A stretch of DNA of 11,075 nt from CAYRMV01 sp964425255 (lineage in GTDB: Bacteria; Bacteroidota; Bacteroidia; Flavobacteriales_D; Crocinitomicaceae): contig CAYRMV010000109.1 of NCBI GenBank assembly GCA_964425255.1, positions 1 through 11,075 on the forward strand, written 5' to 3'. Below the pieces are notes generated by a model. The model was given only the letters and a program-made list of their open reading frames with translations, was not told the origin of the DNA and did not search any database. The position numbers and the translations under genes are program-made. Within the stretch, counting starts at the first letter, position 1; each line of letters begins with the position of its first letter. This document shows, one piece after another, positions 1-6,499 of the stretch.

Positions 1-1
1 A

Positions 2-1006
2 CTAACAAAGGAATTCATTGAAAATTTAGAATTTACGGATGACTTTGTGAAAGCAGTTGCCAATGAGGTCAAAGGAAATCGCAAACTGGAACAAGAAGAC
101 AACAATACGGTTTTAGAGGCATTACAAGAATTTAGTCTGTATGGAAATCAATCTACATTTCTTCGAGAACTTAGCAGTGAAAACTTGGACAAACTTACTT
201 CCACCGATTATCTGAAAGCATGGAAAAATGTATTTGCGCGAGAAGTCGAAATTGAATACTATGGTCTTCAGAAAGGAAAAATGATTGAAAATGCTTTTGC
301 GACAACTTTGGAAAAAATACCACCAACCCTTCCAGGTCACATTGAAAAGGCTCGTAAAAGAAATTCAATCACCGAGAACAAAGTGGTATTTCTTTCCGAC
401 AAAAAAGCATTGCAATCCTTATTCTTGTGTGTAAAACCAGGAACAGCTCTAAAAGCAAACCAACTATCCGATATTGAAGCTTTTAATTTATATTTCGGAG
501 CCGATATGTCGTCCTTGGTTTTCCAAGAAATTCGGGAATTCCGATCATTAGCTTATTCTACTTCAGCCAATTACCGTCCAGCTAAGCAATTAAATGAATC
601 TTCTTTGTTTATCGGATTTGTTGGTTGTCAAGCAGATAAAACACCTGAAGCCTTGAAAGTAATGTATCAACTAATTGATAGCATGCCTATTAAAAAAGAA
701 AGAGAAGATGCACTCAGAAGTTCACTTATCTCGAATGCAAAAACAGATAAAGTGAGTGCAAGAAACTATTTTGACTACATGGAAATTGCTAAGAAATATG
801 AATTTTCAGAAGATCCAAATAAAGCAAAATTAGCCTACTTTAGTGATTGGAGTTTTGATCAATTGGTTCAGTTTTATCAAGAAAACATTCAAAAACAACC
901 CGTTCAATTGATTATTCTTGGGAATCCAAAGAAAATAGGAAAGAAAACATTGGACTCTTATGGAAAAAAACAATTGGTAAGTAAAAAAGATATATTTCAA
1001 AATTAG
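2..1006 (+). CDS. M16-family metallopeptidase, C-terminal part (5' end outside window)
   Basis: The reading frame is open from base 2 with no stop upstream, so this is the 3' part of a longer gene. A GTG at 47 is in frame but lies inside the coding region. The 335 visible codons match the second half of a two-domain M16 (insulinase/PqqL-like) peptidase. The clearest signature is the segment at about 478-590, FGADMSSLVFQEIREFRSLA followed by YST, where the conserved Arg and Tyr of the M16C domain help position substrate. The zinc-binding HxxEH motif belongs to the N-terminal half and is not visible. Proteins of this family in Bacteroidota are usually exported and degrade peptides in the periplasm or at the membrane, which I infer rather than see. 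The next gene begins 5 bases after the stop, suggesting cotranscription. Family assignment is good; substrate is unknown. Confidence 0.85.
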   Translation, partial: LTKEFIENLEFTDDFVKAVANEVKGNRKLEQEDNNTVLEALQEFSLYGNQSTFLRELSSENLDKLTSTDYLKAWKNVFAREVEIEYYGLQKGKMIENAFATTLEKIPPTLPGHIEKARKRNSITENKVVFLSDKKALQSLFLCVKPGTALKANQLSDIEAFNLYFGADMSSLVFQEIREFRSLAYSTSANYRPAKQLNESSLFIGFVGCQADKTPEALKVMYQLIDSMPIKKEREDALRSSLISNAKTDKVSARNYFDYMEIAKKYEFSEDPNKAKLAYFSDWSFDQLVQFYQENIQKQPVQLIILGNPKKIGKKTLDSYGKKQLVSKKDIFQN

Positions 1007-1011
1007 ACTTT

Positions 1012-1590
1012 GTGTTAGACATCAAATTTGAAAATAAATTAATCCCACAAAAAGGTCGACTTCTGATTTCTGATCCGTTTCAAGCAGACGAATTTTTTCA
1101 GCGATCAGTTGTTTATTTGTGTGAACACTCCTCCGAAGGAAGTTTTGGGTTTGTATTAAACAATTTGGTTGAAATAAAACTCAATCAATTGAATGATGCA
1201 TTTCCTCCCTTAGAAATTCAAATGAGTTTAGGCGGACCCGTTGAAACCGAAACCATGTATTTCATTCACACTTTGGGAGATCAACTTAAAGAAAGTTTAG
1301 CCATCAGTCATGGTATCTATATTGGTGGTGATTTCAATCAACTTTATACATTCATCCAAGAAAAACACATTGAACTGAACGAATTTCGTTTCTTTTTGGG
1401 TTATTCAGGTTGGAGCAAAGGTCAATTGGATCAAGAATTAGAAGAAAATGCATGGATGGTTGCCGAATTTGAAAATGCAAATGAAATTATGCAAACATCC
1501 GGTGAAGAAATGTGGAAATATTTCATGGAAAAGCAAGGTAAAAAATACCAATTAATGACCCAATTCCCGCTTGACCCAAGTGATAATTGA
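1012..1590 (+). CDS. yqgE: YqgE/AlgH family protein
   Basis: The 192-residue product matches the DUF179 (YqgE/AlgH) family in length and motifs. The N-terminal core has KGRLLISDPF (14-23), then RSVVYLCEH (31-39) and GSFGFVLNN (43-51). In the middle is GGPVETETMYFIHT (74-87), and near the C-terminus FFLGYSGWSKGQLDQELEEN (127-146), the most conserved block of the family. The family is a soluble cytoplasmic alpha/beta protein. The name AlgH comes from an alginate-regulation phenotype in Pseudomonas, but the biochemical function is not established. The start is taken as GTG at 1012: no in-frame ATG lies between the preceding stop and the first conserved block, and it sits 5 bases after the peptidase stop. 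Its TGA shares one base with the next gene's ATG (TGATG), which fits translational coupling. Confidence 0.9.
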   Translation: MLDIKFENKLIPQKGRLLISDPFQADEFFQRSVVYLCEHSSEGSFGFVLNNLVEIKLNQLNDAFPPLEIQMSLGGPVETETMYFIHTLGDQLKESLAISHGIYIGGDFNQLYTFIQEKHIELNEFRFFLGYSGWSKGQLDQELEENAWMVAEFENANEIMQTSGEEMWKYFMEKQGKKYQLMTQFPLDPSDN

Positions 1591-2570
1591 TGAAACAAAA
1601 TCTACGCATACAAAAATGGATAGTTGGCATTGGAATTTTTCTTTTTGTCATAAAGCTGATTGCTTGGTACATTACTAATTCTGTTGCCATTTTAACAGAT
1701 GCTTTAGAAAGCACAGTCAATGTGATTAGCTCTTTTATTGGACTTTATAGCTTGTATCTTTCTTCGCTCCCTAAAGACGAAAATCATCCTTATGGTCATG
1801 GAAAAGTGGAGTTTATATCCGCTGCAATTGAAGGAACATTGATTACTGTAGCGGGCTTGATTATCATTTATGAAACGATCAACAATTTAAAGCATCCTCA
1901 CCCACTTGGACAATTAGACTTTGGAATTTTTCTCATTCTTTTTACAGCGATTGTAAACTATGTACTCGGAATCATTGCAGAGAAAAAAGGTAAAAAAACT
2001 AACTCTTTAGCACTAATTGCCAGTGGAAAACACCTACAAACAGACACGTACACAACTATCGGAATTATCGTTGGACTTATTCTCGTTCGATTTACAGGTA
2101 TTTTTATTCTTGATAGTATCGTTGCTTTTATTTTTGCTTTTATCATTCTGTTTTCAGGATACACCATTTTGAGAGATTCAATTAAAGGAATCATGGATGA
2201 AGCGGATGATGAATTGATGGAAATCTTTGTTCAAGCACTTCAATTAAACCGAAAGTCGACTTGGATTGATGTGCACAATGCAAGATTTATAAAATACGGA
2301 ACTTCTCTTCATTTGGATTGCCACATGACTGTACCCTTTTATCAAACTGTTGAAGATGCTCACTTGGAAATAGAATGTTTAGATGAACTCGTAAATCATA
2401 CTTTTCAAGGTCGTGTAGAATTGTTTGTACATACCGATCCTTGCAAACCTTTTCAATGTAGTATTTGTGAACTCAATTCATGTTCGAAAAGAAAAGAACA
2501 ATACCTTTCTAAAATTAATTGGACAAAAGAAAATATTTCATTGAATAGTCAGCACAACAAACCGACTTAA
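1590..2570 (+). CDS. Cation diffusion facilitator (CDF) family transporter
   Basis: A 326-residue CDF protein, which exports divalent metal ions (Zn, Fe, Mn or similar) across the inner membrane in exchange for protons. About six hydrophobic helices are visible (roughly residues 11-28, 32-58, 76-98, 111-131, 153-172, 174-192), followed by a cytoplasmic ferredoxin-like domain from about 205. Family hallmarks are HPYGHGK (66-72) after helix 2 and HxxxD in helix 5 (H148, D152). The partner site in helix 2 reads DALESTVN, giving E40 and N44 where characterised members have D or H and D. The C-terminal domain ends in a Cys cluster (C285, C290, C293, C298), possibly an extra metal site. The start is ATG 1590, overlapping the yqgE TGA by one base; a TTG directly before it is less likely. 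Metal specificity cannot be read from sequence. Confidence 0.9.
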   Translation: MKQNLRIQKWIVGIGIFLFVIKLIAWYITNSVAILTDALESTVNVISSFIGLYSLYLSSLPKDENHPYGHGKVEFISAAIEGTLITVAGLIIIYETINNLKHPHPLGQLDFGIFLILFTAIVNYVLGIIAEKKGKKTNSLALIASGKHLQTDTYTTIGIIVGLILVRFTGIFILDSIVAFIFAFIILFSGYTILRDSIKGIMDEADDELMEIFVQALQLNRKSTWIDVHNARFIKYGTSLHLDCHMTVPFYQTVEDAHLEIECLDELVNHTFQGRVELFVHTDPCKPFQCSICELNSCSKRKEQYLSKINWTKENISLNSQHNKPT

Positions 2571-2643
2571 CAAAAGTTTTTGAAACGTAACATTTACCTT
2601 GTAAATTGAGCAAATTGGTATATAACCAATAGAAGAAAATCAT

Positions 2644-2651
2644 TATATTCG
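2644..2651 (+). promoter_or_regulatory. Putative Bacteroidota -7 promoter box for the WlbA-like gene
   Basis: TATATTCG matches the Bacteroidota -7 consensus TAnnTTTG at all fixed positions but one (C for T). It lies 18 bases before the ATG at 2670, in the 99-base gap after the CDF gene. The best upstream TTG is at 2615-2617, 26 bases away and further than the usual spacing of about 20, so the -33 element is uncertain. It implies that this gene can be transcribed apart from the CDF group. Confidence 0.45.
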
Positions 2652-2669
2652 CATTCTAATCCGAATAAA

Positions 2670-3704
2670 ATGAAAAAGGTAAAATTCGCTGTTATTGGAT
2701 GCGGTCACATAGGTAAAAGACACGCAAGTATGATTGTTGGAAATGAACATTTTGAACTTGTTGCACTTTGTGACCCCAAACCAAAACAGGAATTAGGTTT
2801 AGATCAATTTCCTGATACTCCGTTGTTTTCCACAGTAGATGAATTATTATCTTCTGGAATCGAAATCGATGCAGTTGCCATCGCAACGCCAAATGGTTTT
2901 CATGAAAAACAATCGCTTCAAGTTTTGGACCACAATTGTCATGTTGTTATTGAAAAGCCTATGGCTTTGACAAAAGCAGGGTGTGAACGAATCATTTTTA
3001 AAGCATTGCAAAAGCACAAACAAGTATTTTGTGTAATGCAAAACCGCTATTCACCACCATCCGTTTGGTTAAAACAAATTTTGAATGAAGGATTATTAGG
3101 CAAAATTTTCATGGTTCAAACCAATTGTTATTGGAACCGAGATGATCGTTATTACAAACCGGATCCAAAAACGGGAAAACCAACCACTTGGCATGGTACA
3201 AAAGACTTGGATGGAGGGACTTTATTCACTCAATTTTCTCATTTCATCGATTTGATGTATTGGTATTTTGGTGATATTACGAATATTCAATCCCGTTTTC
3301 AAGATTTTACTCATCAAAGTTCAACCGACTTTGAAGATTCAGGTTTTGTAAGCTTCGACTTTGTAGATGGCGGAATCGGAAGTTTAAATTATTCTACTTC
3401 CATTTGGGATAAAAACTTAGAAAGTTCTATTACAATTGTTGGCGAAAAAGGTTCCGTAAAAGTAGGTGGTCAATACATGAATGAAGTTGAATATTGCCAC
3501 ATCGATGGATACGTAATGCCCGAGTTACCTCCAAGCAATCCACCAAACGATTATGGTCCATACAAAGGTTCTGCAGCCAATCACCATTACATTTATGAAA
3601 ACATTTTCAATGTGTTAAATGGAACTGAAAGTATCACAACCAATGCATTAGAAGGAATGAAAGTGGTCGATATCATTGAACGAATTTATCAATCAAAAAA
3701 TTGA
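2670..3704 (+). CDS. wlbA: Gfo/Idh/MocA oxidoreductase, WlbA/WbpB-like (probable UDP-GlcNAcA 3-dehydrogenase)
   Basis: A 344-residue NAD-dependent sugar dehydrogenase. The Rossmann domain starts at VIGCGHIGKRH (8-18), the GxGxxG dinucleotide motif. The EKP catalytic motif is at 95-97 (Lys96). QNRYSPP (124-130) and a long middle stretch with YWNRDDRYY (154-162), then DGGTLFTQFSHFIDLMYW (181-198), give the His191/Asp194 active-site region. This arrangement is that of WlbA/WbpB, which oxidises C3 of UDP-N-acetylglucosaminuronic acid on the way to 2,3-diacetamido uronic acids. A TviB-type dehydrogenase in the same window could supply that substrate, but the aminotransferase and N-acetyltransferase of the pathway are not seen. 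The gene stands alone with about 100 bases before and 138 after it. Family assignment is firm. The exact substrate is inferred, and another nucleotide-sugar or inositol-type substrate is possible. Confidence 0.75.
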   Translation: MKKVKFAVIGCGHIGKRHASMIVGNEHFELVALCDPKPKQELGLDQFPDTPLFSTVDELLSSGIEIDAVAIATPNGFHEKQSLQVLDHNCHVVIEKPMALTKAGCERIIFKALQKHKQVFCVMQNRYSPPSVWLKQILNEGLLGKIFMVQTNCYWNRDDRYYKPDPKTGKPTTWHGTKDLDGGTLFTQFSHFIDLMYWYFGDITNIQSRFQDFTHQSSTDFEDSGFVSFDFVDGGIGSLNYSTSIWDKNLESSITIVGEKGSVKVGGQYMNEVEYCHIDGYVMPELPPSNPPNDYGPYKGSAANHHYIYENIFNVLNGTESITTNALEGMKVVDIIERIYQSKN

Positions 3705-3709
3705 TTTTT
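3691..3709 (+). terminator. Weak stem-loop with T run at the end of the WlbA-like gene
   Basis: AATCAA (3691-3696) pairs with TTGATT (3701-3706) around a four-A loop and is followed by three further T. It spans the stop codon TGA (3702-3704). The stem is only six pairs with one G-C, so it would be weak. It is listed because the next gene has its own promoter box. Confidence 0.25.
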
Positions 3710-3827
3710 AATTGGTTAGTTCAAGTTGAAACCCCTAATATTTCGACTAAACATCTAATTAAATAGATAAACAAGCTAAAAAGTACGATTTTTAAGGATT
3801 TTAAGTCGATTAATCATTAAAAATAAA

Positions 3828-3835
3828 TATCTTTG
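3828..3835 (+). promoter_or_regulatory. Bacteroidota -7 promoter box immediately before upxY
   Basis: TATCTTTG is a perfect match to TAnnTTTG. It ends only 7 bases before the ATG at 3843. In Bacteroidota, transcription starts a few bases after this box, so the message would have almost no 5' leader. No clear TTG-type -33 element is seen at about 20 bases upstream. The rest of the 138-base gap is AT-rich with nothing else recognisable. Confidence 0.65.
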
Positions 3836-3842
3836 CAAAGGA

Positions 3843-4373
3843 ATGGCTGAAAAGGATTTTACACAATGGTACGTAATCCAAACTTACTCGAACAGTGAGA
3901 AAAAATGTTACGAAGCGCTTCAAGCAATCGGAATTGAAACATTTTTCCCAACAAAACGAGTAAGAAAAAGATGGAGTGACCGATTAAAATGGGTAGATGA
4001 ACCTTTGTTTAAAGGTTATCTTTTCATTAAGATTAGTGCATCCCAAAAATCATCTATCTTTCAAGTTCCATACTTTTTTAATTTTGTACGCTTTAATAGC
4101 GAATTTGCCACAATTCGAGAATGCGAGATCAATGCTATCAAAAAAATAGATAGTGAAGAAACCGAAATTGAATTGGTAGATTCTAAATTATATATCGGTC
4201 AAGAAGTATATGTTTCTTCTGGACCATTTAAAGGTATTTATGCCAAACTAATTGACTTCAATAAAAAAGGTAAATTATTACTAGAAGTTACTTGTATTGG
4301 CAAAGGTATCTTACTTTCTTTAGGTCGAACTCGCGTTGAAATTACAGAGCAAAAACTAAAGAAAATAGGCTGA
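3843..4373 (+). CDS. upxY: UpxY-type NusG-like transcription antiterminator of a polysaccharide locus
   Basis: A 176-residue NusG paralogue. The N-terminal NGN domain (about 7-100) opens with WYVIQTYSNSEKK (9-21) and continues with ETFFPTKRVRKRWSDR (32-47) and EPLFKGYLFIKI (53-64). These motifs are typical of UpxY proteins at the heads of capsule loci in Bacteroides and relatives. A KOW-type domain follows at about 117-165 (IGQEVYVSSGPFKG onward). The family binds RNA polymerase and lets it read through early termination signals in its own polysaccharide operon. Its place as first gene of the sugar genes fits that role exactly. ATG 3843 is chosen because it directly precedes the NGN domain and follows the promoter box. 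The 103 bases to the next gene hold stem-loops that could be its target. UpxY is the closest named family; LoaP- or RfaH-like is the alternative label. Confidence 0.88.
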   Translation: MAEKDFTQWYVIQTYSNSEKKCYEALQAIGIETFFPTKRVRKRWSDRLKWVDEPLFKGYLFIKISASQKSSIFQVPYFFNFVRFNSEFATIRECEINAIKKIDSEETEIELVDSKLYIGQEVYVSSGPFKGIYAKLIDFNKKGKLLLEVTCIGKGILLSLGRTRVEITEQKLKKIG

Positions 4374-4393
4374 AAATAAAAATTTCAGCTTTT
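4369..4393 (+). terminator. Stem-loop with short T run at the upxY stop codon
   Basis: GCTGAAA (4369-4375) pairs perfectly with TTTCAGC (4383-4389) around a 7-base loop (ATAAAAA) and is followed by TTTT. The stem covers the upxY stop codon (4371-4373). It is short, with three G-C pairs, and would be at best a partial terminator. It is a plausible read-through point for an antiterminator. Confidence 0.4.
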
Positions 4394-4409
4394 CAATAAA
4401 ACACTGGAT

Positions 4410-4456
4410 CTCATCTGTTTACAAAACAAACATGTGAGTGAAGGGGCGAAGCTGTA
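4410..4456 (+). promoter_or_regulatory. Leader with a second stem-loop and a GC-rich ops-like patch
   Basis: CTCATCTGTTT (4410-4420) pairs with AAACATGTGAG (4428-4438) around a 7-base loop: nine Watson-Crick pairs, one G-T and one mismatch. Just after it lies GGGGCGAAGCTG (4443-4454), a GC-rich patch unlike the AT-rich surroundings. Its GGCG-n-AGC core loosely recalls the RfaH ops element (GGCGGTAGC). The gap ends in an A-rich run before ATG 4477. A role as loading or pausing site for the UpxY-like protein is inferred from position only. Confidence 0.35.
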
Positions 4457-4476
4457 TCTAATTAGTAAATAAAAAA

Positions 4477-5475
4477 ATGAAAGAAGAAAAAGGAAAAATA
4501 CTCATCACAGGCGGAGCTGGATTTATTGGTTCAAACTTGTGTGAGCATTTTTTGGAAAAAGGCTATCAAGTAGTTTGTCTCGATAATCTTTCTACAGGTT
4601 CTTTCAAAAATATTAGTGAATTTATCAATTATCCTAGTTTTACTTTTATTGAGGCTGACATTCGAGATTTAAATGCTTGCCGAATTGCAGTAAAAGATTG
4701 CAATTATGTACTTCATCAAGCAGCATTAGGTTCTGTACCACGATCAATCAATGATCCAATTACTACGAATGAAGTAAATATTAATGGTTTTCTAAACATG
4801 CTTGTTGCTGCAAGAGATGAAAAAGTAAAGCGATTTGTATACGCTGCAAGTTCATCTACTTATGGTGATTCAACTTCATTACCAAAAGTGGAAGAATACA
4901 TTGGAAAGCCACTTTCACCCTATGCTATTACGAAATTTGTCAATGAACTGTATGCAGATGTTTTTTATAAAACGTATGGTTTAGAATCGATTGGATTGAG
5001 ATATTTCAATGTATTTGGAAAAAAACAAGACCCTAACGGGGCTTATGCGGCAGTAATACCGAAGTTTGTAATTCAACTAATTAATAATGAAAGTCCAATT
5101 ATTAATGGTGATGCTAACTATTCCAGAGATTTTACATTTGTCGACAATGTTGTTCAAATGAATGAACTAGCTATGTTAACACAAAATACTGAAGCAATTA
5201 ACCAAATTTATAACACCGCATTTGGTGAAAATACTACTTTACATGATCTATTTCATGGAATCAAAAATGAACTAGTAAAGTTTAATTCAAACATTGAAAA
5301 CATCAATTACAAAGTCGGACCAAACAGAATGGGTGATATCCCCCACTCTTTAGCTAGTATTGAAAAAGCAAAAAAATTATTAAACTATCAACCAGAATTC
5401 AATTTGTCTCAAGGTTTGGAACAAGTAATTGAGTGGTATTATGAAAAACTAAAATCATCTAAAACTAATGTGTAA
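4477..5475 (+). CDS. tviC: UDP-N-acetylglucosamine / UDP-GlcNAcA 4-epimerase, WbpP/TviC-type
   Basis: A 332-residue extended short-chain dehydrogenase that inverts C4 of UDP-N-acetyl sugars. The NAD-binding motif GGAGFIG is at 12-18, the active-site serine stretch AASSSTYGD at 123-131, and the catalytic YxxxK pair at Y149 and K153 (SPYAITK). Stretches such as HQAALGSVPRSINDPITTN (80-98), RYFNVFGKKQDPNGAYAAVI and INGDANYSRDF are diagnostic of the WbpP/TviC group rather than of ordinary GalE. These enzymes prefer N-acetylated substrates, giving UDP-GalNAc from UDP-GlcNAc or UDP-GalNAcA from UDP-GlcNAcA. The TviB-like gene two places downstream would provide the acid. It is the first structural gene after the leader, and its last 8 bases overlap the galE-like gene, suggesting translational coupling. 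Family is near certain; the acid versus neutral sugar preference is not resolved. Confidence 0.88.
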   Translation: MKEEKGKILITGGAGFIGSNLCEHFLEKGYQVVCLDNLSTGSFKNISEFINYPSFTFIEADIRDLNACRIAVKDCNYVLHQAALGSVPRSINDPITTNEVNINGFLNMLVAARDEKVKRFVYAASSSTYGDSTSLPKVEEYIGKPLSPYAITKFVNELYADVFYKTYGLESIGLRYFNVFGKKQDPNGAYAAVIPKFVIQLINNESPIINGDANYSRDFTFVDNVVQMNELAMLTQNTEAINQIYNTAFGENTTLHDLFHGIKNELVKFNSNIENINYKVGPNRMGDIPHSLASIEKAKKLLNYQPEFNLSQGLEQVIEWYYEKLKSSKTNV

Positions 5476-6487
5476 AGATAAAATATTAGTTATAGGTGGA
5501 ACTGGTTACATTGGTTCTCATACAGTCGTGGAGCTAATTGAAAATGGATTTGAAGTCGTAATACTTGATAATTTAATCAATTCATCTTATGAAGTTATTG
5601 AGAAAATTCAATTGATTACTGGAATCCTTCCGACATTTAAAAACATTGATATTCAAGATCTTTTCAATCTTGAAAAATTTTTCAAAAAACATAAGAATAT
5701 TTCTGGAATTATACATTTTGCAGCATTAAAATCAGTAAATGAATCTGTTGAAAACCCGCTTGATTATCATTTAAACAATGTGTTGGGATTGCTAAATGTA
5801 TTGAAGCTTGCGAAAAAAAACGAAATCTGTAATTTTATCTTCTCTTCTTCATGTACTGTCTATGGACAACCTAGCCAGCTTCCTGTAACGGAAAAAACAC
5901 CATTGTTGCCAGCAACATCTCCGTATGGAAACACAAAAAAAATAGGTGAATCGATACTTCAAGACGTTGCTAGTTCGAAATTCAACATTGTAGCATTGCG
6001 CTACTTTAATCCAATAGGAGCTCACGCGAGTGCTTTAATCGGTGAACTTCCAAACGGAACTCCAAATAATTTGATGCCATTTATCACACAAACGGCAATC
6101 GGTATTCGAGAAAAACTGCTTGTTTACGGAAGTGATTATAATACCTCAGATGGCACAGCAATTCGCGACTATATTCATGTTGTTGATTTAGCAAAAGCAC
6201 ATGTAAAAGCGATGCAAAGACTACTAAAAAAAGAAAACAAAACTCCCTTTGAAACCTTCAATATTGGAACAGGTAAAGGCTACACAGTTCTTGAAATGAT
6301 TAATTCTTTTGAAAAAATCAGTGGAAAAACCTTAAATTGGGAATTTGCTCCAAGACGAACTGGAGATATTGAGAAGATTTGGGCTGATGTGGAATTATCC
6401 ACAAATGAACTAAAATGGAAATCTCAACACACGCTTGATCAAATGACAAGAAGTGCTTGGGAGTGGGAAAAAAATTTAAAAAAATAA
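5468..6487 (+). CDS. galE: UDP-glucose 4-epimerase (GalE-type)
   Basis: A 339-residue extended SDR of GalE length. It has GGTGYIG at 10-16, HFAALKSVNESVENP (83-97), FSSSCTVYG (125-133) and the catalytic pair Y153/K157 in SPYGNTKK. The C-terminal half carries the GalE-specific RYFNPIGAHASALIGE (178-193), the NNLMPF substrate loop (200-205) and the DGTAIRDYIHVVDLAKAH block. It interconverts UDP-Glc and UDP-Gal in the cytoplasm, supplying galactose-type donors; some members also act on N-acetylated sugars. ATG 5468 lies inside the end of the upstream epimerase gene (ATGTGTAA, with TAA as that gene's stop). It follows a different SDR epimerase directly, so the two are distant paralogues side by side and not a recent duplication. 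The tviB-like gene begins 12 bases after its stop. Confidence 0.9.
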   Translation: MCKDKILVIGGTGYIGSHTVVELIENGFEVVILDNLINSSYEVIEKIQLITGILPTFKNIDIQDLFNLEKFFKKHKNISGIIHFAALKSVNESVENPLDYHLNNVLGLLNVLKLAKKNEICNFIFSSSCTVYGQPSQLPVTEKTPLLPATSPYGNTKKIGESILQDVASSKFNIVALRYFNPIGAHASALIGELPNGTPNNLMPFITQTAIGIREKLLVYGSDYNTSDGTAIRDYIHVVDLAKAHVKAMQRLLKKENKTPFETFNIGTGKGYTVLEMINSFEKISGKTLNWEFAPRRTGDIEKIWADVELSTNELKWKSQHTLDQMTRSAWEWEKNLKK

Positions 6488-6499
6488 TAATTCAATTAA

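Noticed and set aside
47..1006. GTG at 47 as the true start of the peptidase gene
   Set aside because: The frame is open upstream to the window edge with sensible codons, and the product would lack the catalytic half, so it is an internal codon of a gene cut by the window.
3808..3817. GATTAATC palindrome upstream of upxY as an operator
   Set aside because: Eight-base AT-rich palindromes occur by chance at this composition, and there is no second copy or known regulator to support it.
4477..6487. Recent tandem duplication of an epimerase gene
   Set aside because: Both proteins are SDR epimerases, but their diagnostic blocks belong to different subfamilies (WbpP/TviC and GalE) and the DNA shows little identity outside the NAD-binding motif.
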